Shown here piece by piece: positions 1 through 11,349 of a DNA stretch of 64,000 nucleotides. The notes beneath the pieces were generated by a model. The model made no database searches. It worked only from the letters and a program-made list of their open reading frames with translations, and was not told the origin of the DNA. Origin of the DNA: Laburnicola sp. R22_1 (lineage: Eukaryota > Ascomycota > Dothideomycetes > Pleosporales > Didymosphaeriaceae); contig JACONQ010000014.1 in the NCBI GenBank assembly GCA_014281115.1, positions 2,232,001 through 2,296,000 of the forward strand, read 5' to 3'. The position numbers were made by a program, and so were the translations under genes. Each line of letters starts with the position of its first letter. The first letter of the stretch is position 1.

Positions 1-252
1 GCGGTGCGTGTACGGTTGTGCTGTAGGTGCCAGGCACGTAATCTGGAAAGCGAAGGATAAAGCACTTGGCTGTTAATGCCTGTTTGTTCCTGCTGGTGGG
101 CGTTGACGGAAAACATGTTATTACTGTTGAAGGTATTGGTAGTGTGGACAAGGCGCATCCGCTGCAAGAGAGGATCGCGAAGATGCATAGTAGCTAGTGC
201 GGGTTTTGCACGCCTGGAATTGTTATAAGCCTTTATGCCATGGTTAGAAACG

Positions 253-260
253 CGTACAAC
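253..260. repeat. 8-bp target site duplication of the hAT element (left; partner 7789-7796)
   Basis: cgtacaac occurs immediately outside both ends of the hAT element, at 253-260 and 7789-7796. The sequence belongs to the interrupted gene (codons for AYN). Confidence 0.88.
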
Positions 261-277
261 CACAATTGTCAACAAAC

Positions 278-380
278 AAATCCAGTCCAAATCCACCCGT
301 TGACTTGATTTGATGTGCCTCAACAGCGCTAGAGGACTTGATTGGGAGGTCTTGGCAGCAGTTTGTACTTGATTTGGAAG
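278..380 (+). repeat. hAT left subterminal acttgatt(t) motifs
   Basis: The motif acttgatt appears near 303, 339 and 369, all in the same orientation, within about 110 bp of the left end. Similar motifs lie near the right end (about 5550, 5573, 5582, just before the nested pogo). hAT transposases bind short subterminal repeats, so these are candidate binding sites. Confidence 0.55.
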
Positions 381-2355
381 TCGGATTTGCAAATATTAAT
401 CTAAAATTATAGTGTTGTACTGCAGTTTGGCAGCTAATCGTCCCATTTAGATACACTATACAGAGTCTCAATTGCTGCGTCAGTGAGATTGCTCTCATTA
501 ACCTCATTGTCGCTGCTCATAAAACCAGCCTTTAGCCAGCTCCGCACACACTGCAGAGCAGCTAGTAACTGTGAGCTCATTTTGCGCCGCTTCGGCTCTA
601 ATAAGTCGCCAAGTTCGCTAAACAAGCGCTCACACTCCGCGCTAGAGGCTAGAATACTCATTATATTAAGCGCAAACTGCGCCAACGCTAGGTACTTGTT
701 GCGTAACCTAAGCCAATAGCGGACTGGGTTACCTTCTCGATCGAAGTCGGCGCAGCTCTAACGCGGCTCACAAGCCCGCCAGCGCTCGTACTTATCGCCA
801 GTTTCTTCATCAGAGTCGCTCTCCGCCTCGATAATCGCGTTAACGGCGTCGTCAATGGTGTTGGACCGCTTAACTAGCGGGCATGGAGGCGGCCAGGGAG
901 CAACAGTACCGCTATAGAGGCGCTAAAGTTGCTGAAAGGCAGCGTCGGCAGCCGCTAATTGAGCTGGGTCACCCGCCCAAGCGACTTTATAGTAGTTACG
1001 ATAGCGCGGGTGGAGTACAATCGCAGCGTAATAGGCAGTACTGTCGCTTAGTTTGCTGTAATAGAGCTTTAGTTTGGCGACAGCGCCGCGCAGGTTGATG
1101 GCCAAATGGTCTTCCAGAGCGTCTTCTTGCTCAAAGTCAACATCGCGATAAGTAATTAAGCGCTCTTCATAAGCGCTTATAAGCTGCTCAAAGGTAGGGA
1201 TAACCTCATAAATGGCGCCAAAGCGCCCATTAAGCTTGCGATCGCCTGGCTGCTTGCTCTTGCCGCGACCTTCCAGCCGCTCTGTGGCTGCTTTGAGCGG
1301 CTTCAACACATCCACATACTCAGTGATAACTGCCCAGTCTGCTGCTTGTAGACTGGTTAATCGCATCCACGCCAGAGCAGCTAGCGGCTTGTTAGTTTTT
1401 TAATCAAGCGCTTCGATCCGTGAGATATGGTGTTTGGCGTAGTTAGTGATGGGACGTTGGAGGATAAGCCCACGCTTAAAGGCAGCACAATAGCTGTTCC
1501 AGCGTGTAACGCACGCCTTGACGACGGCCAATAATAAGGCCTTGTTTGTGGGGTCTTCAGCTAACGCGAGGTGCTGGAAAGTAGAGAAACTGGAGTACTG
1601 TTTTGGCGTACTAATAAAGTTGATGATGTCTAGAAACACTCCCAAAGGCCCCAGCCGCCGCCACTTATTCATAAACTTCTCCTCATCCTTCTCGTGCTTT
1701 GGGTCATTATTGTAGGCGTCTTTATCCTTGCCAAACATAACAGTTTGGCCGACGAGGTTGATAGTGTGGCAACTGCAACAAAGGCGGCGTTGAGCGGCAG
1801 TAAATCCATACTGTTTACTCAAGTACTCCACTGCCACATTGTTACTTGCAGCGTTATCTAACACAAAGTAACCTAGCTTCTCCGCCGTTATATCGAACGC
1901 CTGCAGCGCTTTGTCAACACATTCGCCTATCCTCTCGCCGCTGTAGACGCCAGCGAGCTGCGGCAGCGCGATAGGTAAGTCTCGAATCCTGCCCGCGGTG
2001 TTAATGTAGTGAGCAACGACACCAAAGAAGCCGCGCTTGCCACCTTTTGCAGTCTAGCTGTCAAAGCTAACATGCACCTTACTACTCGCAGTCGCTAATT
2101 CTGCTTTAACAATAGGAACAAGGTAGTTGTAGAGCCGCAGTACGAACCTCGACACGCTGTTGTAGCTTATCCACAGCGCTTAAACTGCTGCAGGATTGGC
2201 GAACTATAGCATACGCCGGAAGCTCTTAGTCTCGAATTCGCGCAGCGGATAGTTATTCTCAACAAGCTATTGCACAGCGGCGAGCCGGAAGCCTTGAACA
2301 TTAAAGTTACTTAGCTTATTAACCACAGCTTGCGTGACAGGTACGCCCTTCTTTA

Positions 2356-4490
2356 ACATGTTGGTTCAGCACTTGGCGCGGTTCGGCAAATGGCGCACCC
2401 CAACCAAATCACGCAGTTTACAACACCTCGTTACTGAGCCATCCACAATAGCTAGAATATTCTAATAATTCATTCAATTACTATATAAATTGCTGCGAAA
2501 AAGATGTACTACTGGAATTTCGCTGGAAGTTTGATGTTGCGGCCACGGCGCGTTGTTGTTGTGGGTGCTGGATCACGCCCCATTTCATCACCCCTATCCC
2601 CCTACCCTCAGCAACCACCACACGTTGCTTTTTTTCTGTTTTGGCGCTGCGGCAGGCTTTGAGGCCTTCCTCTTTCCCTTTTTGGAAGTTTGTATAGCCT
2701 TTTCGGAGTTTTCTTTCTCCTGAATCCTCCGTTGTTGCTCAGCCTGTTTCTCCGCCGCGACCCTCTCCTTTTCCTCCCTTTTCTTAACCCTCAACCTTTC
2801 TCTCTCTTTCTTCTCCTGCAGGTTACGTAGCTTAGCTGAGGTTATTTCTGCCTTCTTACGCGCTTTTTCGAGTTCTACTTTCTCTTTCTCCTTATCTACA
2901 ACGCTCTCGCGTACTCTAGCCTCCCTCAGCTTCCTCGGGGACCAGAAAACTGCACCACCGTGGTACTCCCTGCGTTGTTGCAGGTCTAGAGGCTTGCTCT
3001 TCTTCTGCTGCTTCTTCTTGACTTGTAGGGCCTTTGTCAGGCCTTGTACCTCAGCGTGGAGGATGTCATTTTGAACAGAGATGTGGTGGAGAGAACGCTT
3101 CAGCTTCTGCACCTCCCTACTGCCCTCCTCCCTCACAGTATTACGCACGAGGGTCTCGATTTTGAGCCAATCCTTGCCGCTGAGTACAGAGGTACTGCTC
3201 TCTCTCGAATCCTGCTCCACTGGAGTTGATGGCCTGTATTTCTGAAGGATAACCTCAGCGTTACGGGGCCATATACCAGTGGCCTCAAAGGACTTTAGAA
3301 TCGTTTTCTTCTTAAAGGAGATGGTCCAGGCTTCCCAGAAGAGAGGGAAGAAGTCTCCTTTCTTTACTGAGAGTAGCCCCTGGGCCTCGTGGAGATAGGT
3401 AGTGAGGGCTTTTGAGTAGGCTGATGAGAGAGGCTTAAAGAGTACTACATCAAGGGGCTGCAGCGTGTGGGTACTGTGAGGGGGAATATCATAAGGAGAA
3501 TCCGATTGTGGTCACAGTAGTCGATAAACTCTCTCGTTACGTGGGACCCATGGCCATCCACGATCAGTAGTCGGTAGGATCGACGAGCTTTCGCTTTTGT
3601 GTACCGATCGAAGACCTGCTCGAGCCACGCAAGGCCTATATCGTTGTTGGTCCATCCATTAGGAGATGTAGTGACGAATACCTCATGCTTCCCAGCCTTA
3701 ATATCCTCTACCCAGGCCGATTGGAGAGCGTTATTGGCAGCTGCAAATAGTAGCCCTGGTGGCAACGCAGTTCCATCAGCGCAGACGCAAGCTAGGATGG
3801 TCATCCACTCTCTGTTGCCATCTTGGAGGGCTGATTTCACTTCCCCGCGGTCCCACATAGCTTTGCTGAAGATCCTTTTGCTTCTTCCAATCACTCCTGT
3901 AAGGAAGCCCTTCTCATCCATATTGTACGTGTGACGAGGCTCTATATTGTACTCCTCCATTTTCTCTAGCAGAAGTTGAAAGAATTGCTCGTATTTAGCC
4001 CCTGAATCAGCTTGGTGGCGCGCGCGATCCATTCCAGTAACCCAATGGGGGTGATTTCGACGTTGTAACGGTTGATGAATCGGGTAACCCAGCTTTTTCC
4101 TACTGGTTGTTCGCTGTTGGTTTTTGCAATTGATGAAGCAAAATTCTGCAGCATCTCCCTTGTAGGTGGTAGACGACGGCCTGTAAGCTTTTCTATATAG
4201 CTTACAAGCTCCAGTTCTTGTTGAGGGGTAAGTTTTCGCCGTTGGAGTTGTTGCTCTTTCATCGGCACGTTTTTGCCATGGTGTATCCTCCTCAGCGTAG
4301 TGTCTGGTACACCATATTTTTTCGCTATTTTTCGATACGAGAATTCTTCTCCTGGTCCGCGCGATTCGATTTCTTCAATTGCCTTGTCAATTGGATCCAT
4401 ATTGGCTGAGTTATGGGTGGGTGAAGGATTGGGTGGAAAATGCGGGGGTGCGCCATTTGCCGAACCGCGCCAAGTGCTGAACCAACATGT
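2356..4490 (-). mobile_element. pogo-type DNA transposon with identical 46-bp terminal inverted repeats
   Basis: Terminal inverted repeats 2356-2401 and 4445-4490 match base for base over 46 bp (outer end acatgttggttcagcac). TA dinucleotides flank both sides (2354-2355 and 4491-4492), the duplication expected for pogo/Tc1-mariner elements. Length 2135 bp. It lies inside the hAT transposase gene. The coding region shows no RIP stops, so it appears younger than, or less affected than, everything around it. Confidence 0.93.
2594..4400 (-). pseudogene. pogo transposase (CENP-B HTH plus DDE), two one-base frameshifts
   Basis: Starts MDPIDKAIEEIESR at 4400. An N-terminal helix-turn-helix (RKIAKKYGVPDTTLRR) is followed by a CENP-B-type DNA-binding domain, then the DDE domain with YNMDEKGF (first Asp), LLIVDGHGSHV (second Asp) and, after a frame change, LQPLDVVLF (third Asp). 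The C-terminus is a Lys/Glu/Arg-rich coiled coil and basic tail (2594-3000). The frame slips twice, each time by one missing base, in runs of five G (plus strand 4047-4051 and 3480-3484). Adding one base at each would give a continuous protein of about 602 residues with all three acidic residues. Whether the losses are real or homopolymer sequencing errors cannot be told here. Confidence 0.9.
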
Positions 4491-5630
4491 TATCGCGTCA
4501 AAGATAGTTGACTAACCACCCAGCAGCTGTGGCAGCTGCTTCCTGCGCGCAGTTAGGCGATGGCCGCGCCTTTGACGACCTAGGTGCTTCGCCACGGAGC
4601 TTGTGGCATCCGTCACCTTAATTATGCTGCTTGTTGGCGCGTTATGGTGGCAGAAGCGGCACACAAAGAAGGTACGCTCAGGCTTATTAGCCGCAATTTG
4701 TGTAGGACTTTGCTTTAACACGACGCGATAGCTATACTGAAAGACCTAGCTCTTCTTGCCAATAAGAGTACGCTGCGGCACCTGGTACCAAGCTAGCTTC
4801 TCCCAATTAATGCCATTGTAATTGTCCGCAAAGCGCTCGTCAAAGCCGCCACTAACGATATTATCATCCTCCACAGTCGAAGCCTCCGTGGCTGCCTTCG
4901 ACGCCGACGATGGCGTTAACAACGCCTGCGACTCTAGCAACTGCAGCTCCTACGGCCGCTGTGAGGCATCTATAACCTGGCCGACAAGCGGGTCTTCGGC
5001 GGGCATGGCTGGCTAGCTGGCTCCCCGTGATGGCGACGATTGAGGCGACGGCGGCGCAGTTAGCTGCGTTTCGGGCAGCTCTATAGGCTGACTGGCAGTG
5101 CCGGCTGGCAGCGAGTCGCCTTTAATAGCCCGCTGGGTGCGTACTTTCTGACGCTTGCCGCGACCTCCACCTTTATCAGTCACCTCTACGGCGCCGTTGG
5201 CGCGTACTCCGGCGCGTGCGTTGCCATCGATGGCGCGTTTGGGGGGCATCTTGGGCTATTAGCAAGCCCACAAGGTAAGCAAAGGCAGCGAAAAGTACGC
5301 AATAAGTTAACTGCAATAGCTAAAACACCAACAAAAGTACGCCAATGGATAGGCGATAGTAATAAAACAGCGCGTCAAGTGCGCGATAAGATGGCTAGGG
5401 GGCCTGGGCGTGATGCCGGCAGTAAGTTGTGGCCAATTAACAACTCCAAATAAGCCAACTTTTGCAGCAACACCCGCTCGCTTCTATAGCTAAACAACAC
5501 TATTAAATCTATCAAATCTCCAAGTTAAATCTTTATTTTGGACTTGATTTCCGCCTCAATTTATACGGCAAAGACTTGATTTACTTGATTTGGCAACTCG
5601 GCCGTTCGAAGCTCGAGATTTGGAAGTATA

Positions 5631-7766
5631 CCGTATTCGGCCACTCAACGCACAGACCCCACTCAACGCACAGTTAACACTAAAAATCGTATATTTTCAA
5701 CACCTCATAACTCCACCAATATGGACCCAATCGACGCAGCTGTTGAAGCTTTAAAATCCCTGGAGCTAGGAGAACGTCCTAATATATCCCAGGTTGCTCG
5801 GGAGTACGGCGTTGAGCGGTCGCGGCTCTCGAAGCGCTATCGAGGGGTTCAGGGCACCTATGCAACTCGGGCCGAAAAAAAGCGACTCCTCAACAATACA
5901 CAGGAAAAACAGCTACTACAGTACATTGATAAGCTGTGTGTACAAGGCCTACCCCCTACGAGAGAGATGATACGAAATTTCGCTGGAGAAATAGCACATC
6001 AAGAGCCAGGAAATCATTAGGTTAATCGCTACATTGCGCGGCATCAAATTGACCTTATATCGCGATGGACATCTGGCATCGATAGCCAGCGCTACAAAGC
6101 CGATTCAGCCTTCAAATACGCCCTCTATTTCAAGCTTTTAGACGATAAGATCAAGCAGTACAACATCGCACCGTCAAATATATACAATATGGATGAGAAG
6201 GGCTTCTTAATCAGGGTAGTGTCAAAAATAAAGCGCGTGTTCTCTCGACAGCGATATGAGCAAGGAGGCGTCAAGCAGGTACTCCAGGACGGCAATAGAG
6301 AGTGGATAACGACGATAGCTTGTATATGCGCCGACGGCAGCTCTCTCAAACCTGCCCTAATATATCAGGCGGCTTCTGGCAACATCTAGGACACATGGCT
6401 ACAAGATTTCAATCCTCAAGAGCACCAGGCCTTTTTCGCCTCATCACCATCTGGATGGACAAACAACGAACTTGGGATTGCCTGGCTTAAGAGGTGCTTT
6501 CAAGAGGAGACTAAGAAGAAGGCAAAGCGCGACTATCAACTCCTAATTCTTAATGGGCATGGCTCACACGTTACTATAGAGTTTATCGAGTTCTGCAATC
6601 AAAATCGAATCCTCCTAGCTATCTACCCGCCGCATTCAACTCATACGCTACAGCCTCTAGATGTCTGCCTTTTTAAGCCTCTTTCAGCTGCATATACAAA
6701 AGAGCTCTCCGAATTCATGTACAACAGCCAAGGACTCACATCTATCACTAAGCGCGACTTCTTCCGCTTCTTCTATAAGGCATACAGAGTTGCATTCGCC
6801 AAAGAAACAATCATTAACACCTTTAAAGTTACTGGCATCTCTCCGCTAAATAGCAACGCTATATTAAAGAAATTTAAGGATCTAGAGCCTAAGAGGCCAT
6901 TAAGCAGCGATAGCACATCGTTAGTACTCTCTGCAAGCGATTGGCGTAAAATTAAAGGACTTCTATAACAGGTAGTTAAGGATCTTAATAATAAACGCGT
7001 CTCGCAGCTGTCTCACACAATACAAGCAATAGCGACTCAGAAACAGCTCGTCCAGCACGAAAACAATCGCCTTAGAGATGCCCTTTTTAATAAGAAGAAG
7101 CGCCGTAAGCGTGGCAAGGCATTACTACTTAAACCCTCTAAGAATTACGCTAGCGGCGCCGTCTTCTAGTCGCCATTAAAAGTTAAGGCTGCCCACAATC
7201 GCTAGGCTGAAAAAGACGCTAAAGCAGAAGAACTACAACACTAGAAGGAGCGCGACAAGCTAGCTAAGGAGCAGAAAAAGCAGGAGAAACAGGCTATGCT
7301 TAAGTAGAGGGCGCAGAAAAGGATAGCTGCAAAAGAGGTTAGGTTGCAAGAACAGCAGAGGAAGGCGGCAGAGCGCGAAGAAGATCTACTTGCGCGCGCA
7401 GCTGAAAAGCAACTCAGGACTGATATACAATTGGCCAAAAAGGGTAAGGCGCGTAGCCTCGAGGCTCCTGCACCTCCTGCTTATGTTATTAAGGACCTAG
7501 AGGTTAATGTTAAGGATCTATTAGTTATTGAAGGGGTGGTGGAGGCATCCGGCCCATCAACGCGCACTCGCAAAGTACGCCTCCCACAGAGGTATCACAC
7601 GTAGTTTATCGTTGCCAATCGATTTATTAAGCTTCTGCAAATGCTACTCTAAAAAATCTAGTGATTTTACGATATATATAGAGCTCTGCAGCTTCAAAAG
7701 TAATAGTGGTGGCTATCCTCAAACTGTGCGTTGAGTGGGGTCTGTGCGTTGAGTGGCCGAATTCGG
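5631..7766 (+). mobile_element. Second pogo-type DNA transposon inside the hAT element
   Basis: Inverted repeats 5631-5675 and 7722-7766 agree over 45 bp with one mismatch (fourth base). TA flanks both ends (5629-5630, 7767-7768). Length 2136 bp. Within each terminal repeat the motif actcaacgcacag occurs twice, separated by five bases. The terminal repeats are unrelated to those of the pogo at 2356-4490, so this is a different family of nearly the same size. Confidence 0.93.
5721..7604 (+). pseudogene. pogo transposase with RIP stops and a lost catalytic Asp
   Basis: Starts MDPIDAAVEALKSLEL at 5721 and keeps one frame to the stop at 7604 (about 627 codons). Order: helix-turn-helix (ISQVAREYGVERSRLSKRY), CENP-B-type domain, DDE domain with YNMDEKGF (first Asp), LLILNGHGSHV, LQPLDVCLF (third Asp), then a charged coiled-coil tail. 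The second catalytic position is Asn where the sister element has Asp; TGAT to TAAT is the RIP change on the opposite strand. In-frame stops at 6018, 6387, 6966, 7167, 7203 and further downstream fit Trp or Gln; for example VF-stop-SP against VFWSP in the element at 2594-4400. Confidence 0.92.
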
Positions 7767-7796
7767 TATTTGATTGTTGACAATTGTGCGTACAAC

Positions 7797-8300
7797 TCTA
7801 AGACGAAGAAGTTCACGCTAAGCGAGCGCGATATTAAGATGGAGGGTCATCTTAATAGTAACTTGTGCCGATGCATGGGTTACAAGCCGATTCTTAACGC
7901 AGCGAAAACTTTCATCGTGGAAGACCTCTAGGGCCAACTAAATAAGGATTTTAAAGAGTCTGCAGGGGCAGATAATAGAAAGGAGGAGAAGGAGGTTGCG
8001 GATTTAGTGCGCAGTAGCTGTGGTGCTCTATTAAAGAGTTTGTGTGGGAGACTAGGCGGTTGCTGTTGTAATGGCCCTTTAGATAGTAGCTCTAACAAAA
8101 GCAAATCGCACGCTTCAACGCCCCTAATAGAAATAGCAAATTTGACTAATAGCGAAAACACTTCTGCAGTCTTAAGCGCATTAAAATCCCCAGAGCATAA
8201 CCCAGCTGTTAGTGGCGCGACGTATGCGAAGCCGCTTAAGAGTAAGGAGAAAGAGAGCACTAGTTAAGAGATAAAGATATTAACTTTACTAGAGACTAAA
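7797..8300 (+). other. Composition boundary between lightly and heavily RIP-mutated DNA
   Basis: The hAT/pogo block up to 7788 is GC-balanced with common CpA. From roughly 8.3 kb the same xanthine dehydrogenase reading becomes AT-rich, dominated by ctag, tta and taa. The boundary lies inside one gene, so it reflects mutation history and not gene content. Confidence 0.5.
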
Positions 8301-11294
8301 GTCTCCAGCACAAAGAAGGGCATTTCTGTTGCCTAGTTTTAGGAATACGTCCTAGACACTAAACTTATCTTCCTATCTGCACTCTAGAAGTACAAACTAT
8401 AGTCTCTGTGCTATAGGAACACAAAGAAGATTTGGCTCTAGCTAATAACGCTTACTTAGCTTATAGAACTAAAAGACGCATATCTATCTGCGAAGCTGGT
8501 TAGCAGTGTTAGTAAGGTTTAAGTCGAAGTGCAGTTTAAAAACTTAGATTTCGCAGTCTCTATCTACGTTTCGAATATTTCTAAGTTAAGGCATACCAAA
8601 TTGCCGTTGGATGCAAAGCTTAAGATAGCTAAAGAGATTGTTATTTCTGCCAACACGCCCCTTATAGAGCTGAAGGTTATTTACAAAGAAATCTATATAA
8701 AACTTAAAAAGCGCGTAATAGTTATAGAAGCGTTGCGCAAATAGCTTTATTACTTTGCGGGACAATAGATTCGTAATATTACGTTACTTACTAGCAATAT
8801 TATAACTGTATTACCTATTTCGGATGCAAATCCTATACTATTGGCTGCTAGTATAACGCTTAAGGCGGTTAGCAAGTCTTAAGGAATCGTTAATTTGCCT
8901 ATAAACAAATTCTTTATTGCGTACTGCACTATAAACCTACCTTTAAATATAGTCTTAACTTGTATATAGATACTATTGCCCGCACCTAGTGTAAAAGAAG
9001 TGTTAAAGGCCTACAAACAAGCTAAGAGAAAGGATAATAATATTGCTATTATAACTACTACTTTTAAAGTAAGGCTAGATAATAAAGACATTATAGAAGA
9101 CGTGGCGATTATCTATAGTAGTATGGCACCCATAACTAAAGATTCTCTAAAAACGTAAGAGAGATTATAAGGAAAGTGATAGTTTAGTTTAGAGACTTTA
9201 GATTTCGCTCTAAGTGCATTGCTTAAGGACTACAATCTTCCTTATAGCGTTCTGGATAGAATGGCTAACTACTGTAAGACTCTTACGCTATTACTTTTCT
9301 TTCACTTTTGGCACGAATCTGCAGCTAAACTTAGGCTTAGCGACATTAATAAAGAAGTTATTAAGGAAATTTATCGCGCTATTTCTACTGGCACGCGTAA
9401 TAATATAAATCCATACAAATAGCGTGTAGTTAAAAAATAAATTCCGCATCTTTTGGCTCTTAAGTAGTGCACTGGCGAAGCAGAGTATATTAATAATATG
9501 CCTCGCTTTGAGCGTAAGCTATATAGCGGCTTAGTCCTTTCCTTAAAGGCTTATACTAAACTTCTTAGTATAGACTAGGAGCCCGCACTTGCTATGTCCG
9601 GTATAGTCGGATATATTAATAAGAATTGCCTTGCCAAGGAGTAGAATATCTAGGGCTCTATAAAAAAAGATGAACCCTTTTTTGCTAATAGAAAAGTTCG
9701 TTATTATAGACAAGTTATTAGTATAGTGTATACTAAGACCGCGCTTTAAGCTTAAGCCACTATAAGGACAGTCAAAATAGAGTATAAAGCCCTACTAGTT
9801 ATCTTGACTATTGACAAGGCTATTAAAGCTAATAGCTTCTTCGCGCATAGTAAGGTATTAAAGAAAGGCCTTACTATCCAACATAAGATAGATAAGGCAT
9901 TTGCTTAGTGCAATAAGATTTTTAAAGGGCAAATAAGGCTTAAAGGGCAAGAACATTTTTACCTTAAAACTAACGCCGCGCTTATGATTCTATTTGGCAA
10001 GGACAGCTACATAGAGGTATAGTTATTAATGTAGAATATAATAGAGATTTAAGAGTTTATCTTGGCTATTACTAGCGTCTCTAGCAACTGTATTAACGCC
10101 TGTGTAAAGCGTATAGGTAGAGGTTTTAGAGGAAAGAAATCCCATAGTGTTCTATTTACTTGCTACCTCGCTATTATAACAAAGAAAGAAAAGAGGTCCA
10201 TGTAATTAATGCTTAACTGTAACGAGGATATGCTTCTTAGTAGGTAGAGACATCCTTTTTAGGCGCGCTAGGAGGTTAGTGTGTTAAAGAATAGAATGTT
10301 GCTTGCTATAGACGCGGATGTGTATAATAATACTAGGTTCTTATAGGATATAAGTAGCGCTGTTATAAATTAATATCTTACTTATTTTAATAATTATTAT
10401 AAATGCCCTAACGTGTTTATTTAAGGTCACGTCTGCAAGACTAATACTTATAACAATACTGCATTTTATAGGTTTGGCGCACCATAGGGCATATTCTTCG
10501 CTAAAACCATAATATATAATATTGCAGAAGGTTTAGGTATGAATATTAATAAGCTGCAATTAAAAAATCTCTATAAGATTAGCGAGCACACTCTATTCTT
10601 CTAGTATATAGACAAAGATTAGCACATACTATTACTTATAAAGCAGCTGCAGCGTTTAGCTAAGTATAAGAACTATAAGAAGGCGATTAAAGATTTTAAT
10701 ATAAAGAGCTATTAGAGGAAGCGCAGTATATGTCTTATTCTCACTAAGTTTAGTCTTAGCTTTACTACTACCTTATACCTCAACTAAGCTAGTGCGTACA
10801 TACAGATCTACCACGATAGTAGCGTGTTATTACACTATAGAGGAATAGGAATGGGCCAGAGTCTCTATACAAAGATGTGTTAAATTGCTGCATAGGAGCT
10901 TAGTACGCCGCTTAATACAATCTTTACACAGAATAGCTTAATATACTAAATTGCGAATGCTTTGACCACTACTATATCTTTTAAGTCTAACCTTAATAGT
11001 ATGGCTATTAAGAATGCCTATAATTAATTAAACAAGCGCTTGCAGCCGTATTGCAAAAAGCTAAAAAAGAACGCCCTGCTTAAAGAGCTTGCGCACGCCG
11101 CCTATCTTAACCGCGTTAACCTAGTAGCTAATAGCTTCTAGAAAATGCCACGTATAGGCTACTAATAGGGAAACTATAACCTTAAAACTGTTAAGCCTAT
11201 ATATTACTATTTTACCCAAGGTGTTGGCTACTTAGAAGTTAAAGTTAACCTTCTAACTAGCGATTCTACTGTGTTAAGAATAGATTTAATAATA

Positions 11295-11349
11295 GTAAGT
11301 CTAGCCAACCTAATCTTTTCTTTTAAGAATTATACTAACTGTAAAGCAG
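11295..11349 (+). other. Spliceosomal intron in the xanthine dehydrogenase copy
   Basis: Donor GTAAGT, a branch-site-like CTAAC (within ttatactaactg) and acceptor CAG bracket 55 bp. Without it the protein breaks after DLII; removing it joins to DVDNSIN, matching the family's DVGQSIN. Retention of an intron argues that this copy arose by DNA duplication, not through an mRNA. Confidence 0.72.

Larger units (their letters stand above)
434..5249 (-). pseudogene. hAT transposase, split by a pogo element and mutated by RIP
   Basis: Cut-and-paste transposase read from 5249 down to 434, interrupted at 2356-4490. N-terminal basic low-complexity part (4740-5249), then a BED-type zinc finger (CRFC, then HLGRQRRGH, about 4560-4670). 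After the pogo gap come HVSFDS/TAKGGKRGFFG (about 2010-2070), LDNAASNN (about 1835-1860), the CCSCHTINL block and the C-terminal dimerisation region with SSAECERLFSELGD (about 600-650). The frame is conserved across the pogo site once its 2135 bp plus the TA duplication are removed. In-frame stops include one before TAKGG, where relatives have Trp, one after AAV and one after EALD. Roughly 890 codons. Inactive as it stands. Confidence 0.88.
261..7788 (-). mobile_element. hAT-type DNA transposon, carrying two nested pogo elements
   Basis: Ends are inverted repeats cacaattgtcaacaa (261-275) and its reverse complement (7774-7788), with further similarity inward. The element is flanked by the 8-bp direct repeat cgtacaac (253-260 and 7789-7796), the duplication length typical of hAT elements. 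Without the two nested insertions it is about 3.2 kb. The transposase lies on the minus strand. Subterminal regions carry repeated acttgattt motifs. It interrupts the xanthine dehydrogenase copy between two codons. Confidence 0.9.

Noticed and set aside
244..507. Small minus-strand open frame at the left hAT end.
   Set aside because: It crosses the transposon terminus and target duplication into the interrupted gene; no homology.
883..1403. Plus-strand open frames at 883-1098 and 1212-1403.
   Set aside because: They are antisense shadows of the hAT transposase.
3599..4515. Plus-strand open frames at 3599-3934, 4218-4409 and 4273-4515.
   Set aside because: Antisense to the pogo transposase; the last crosses the transposon end.
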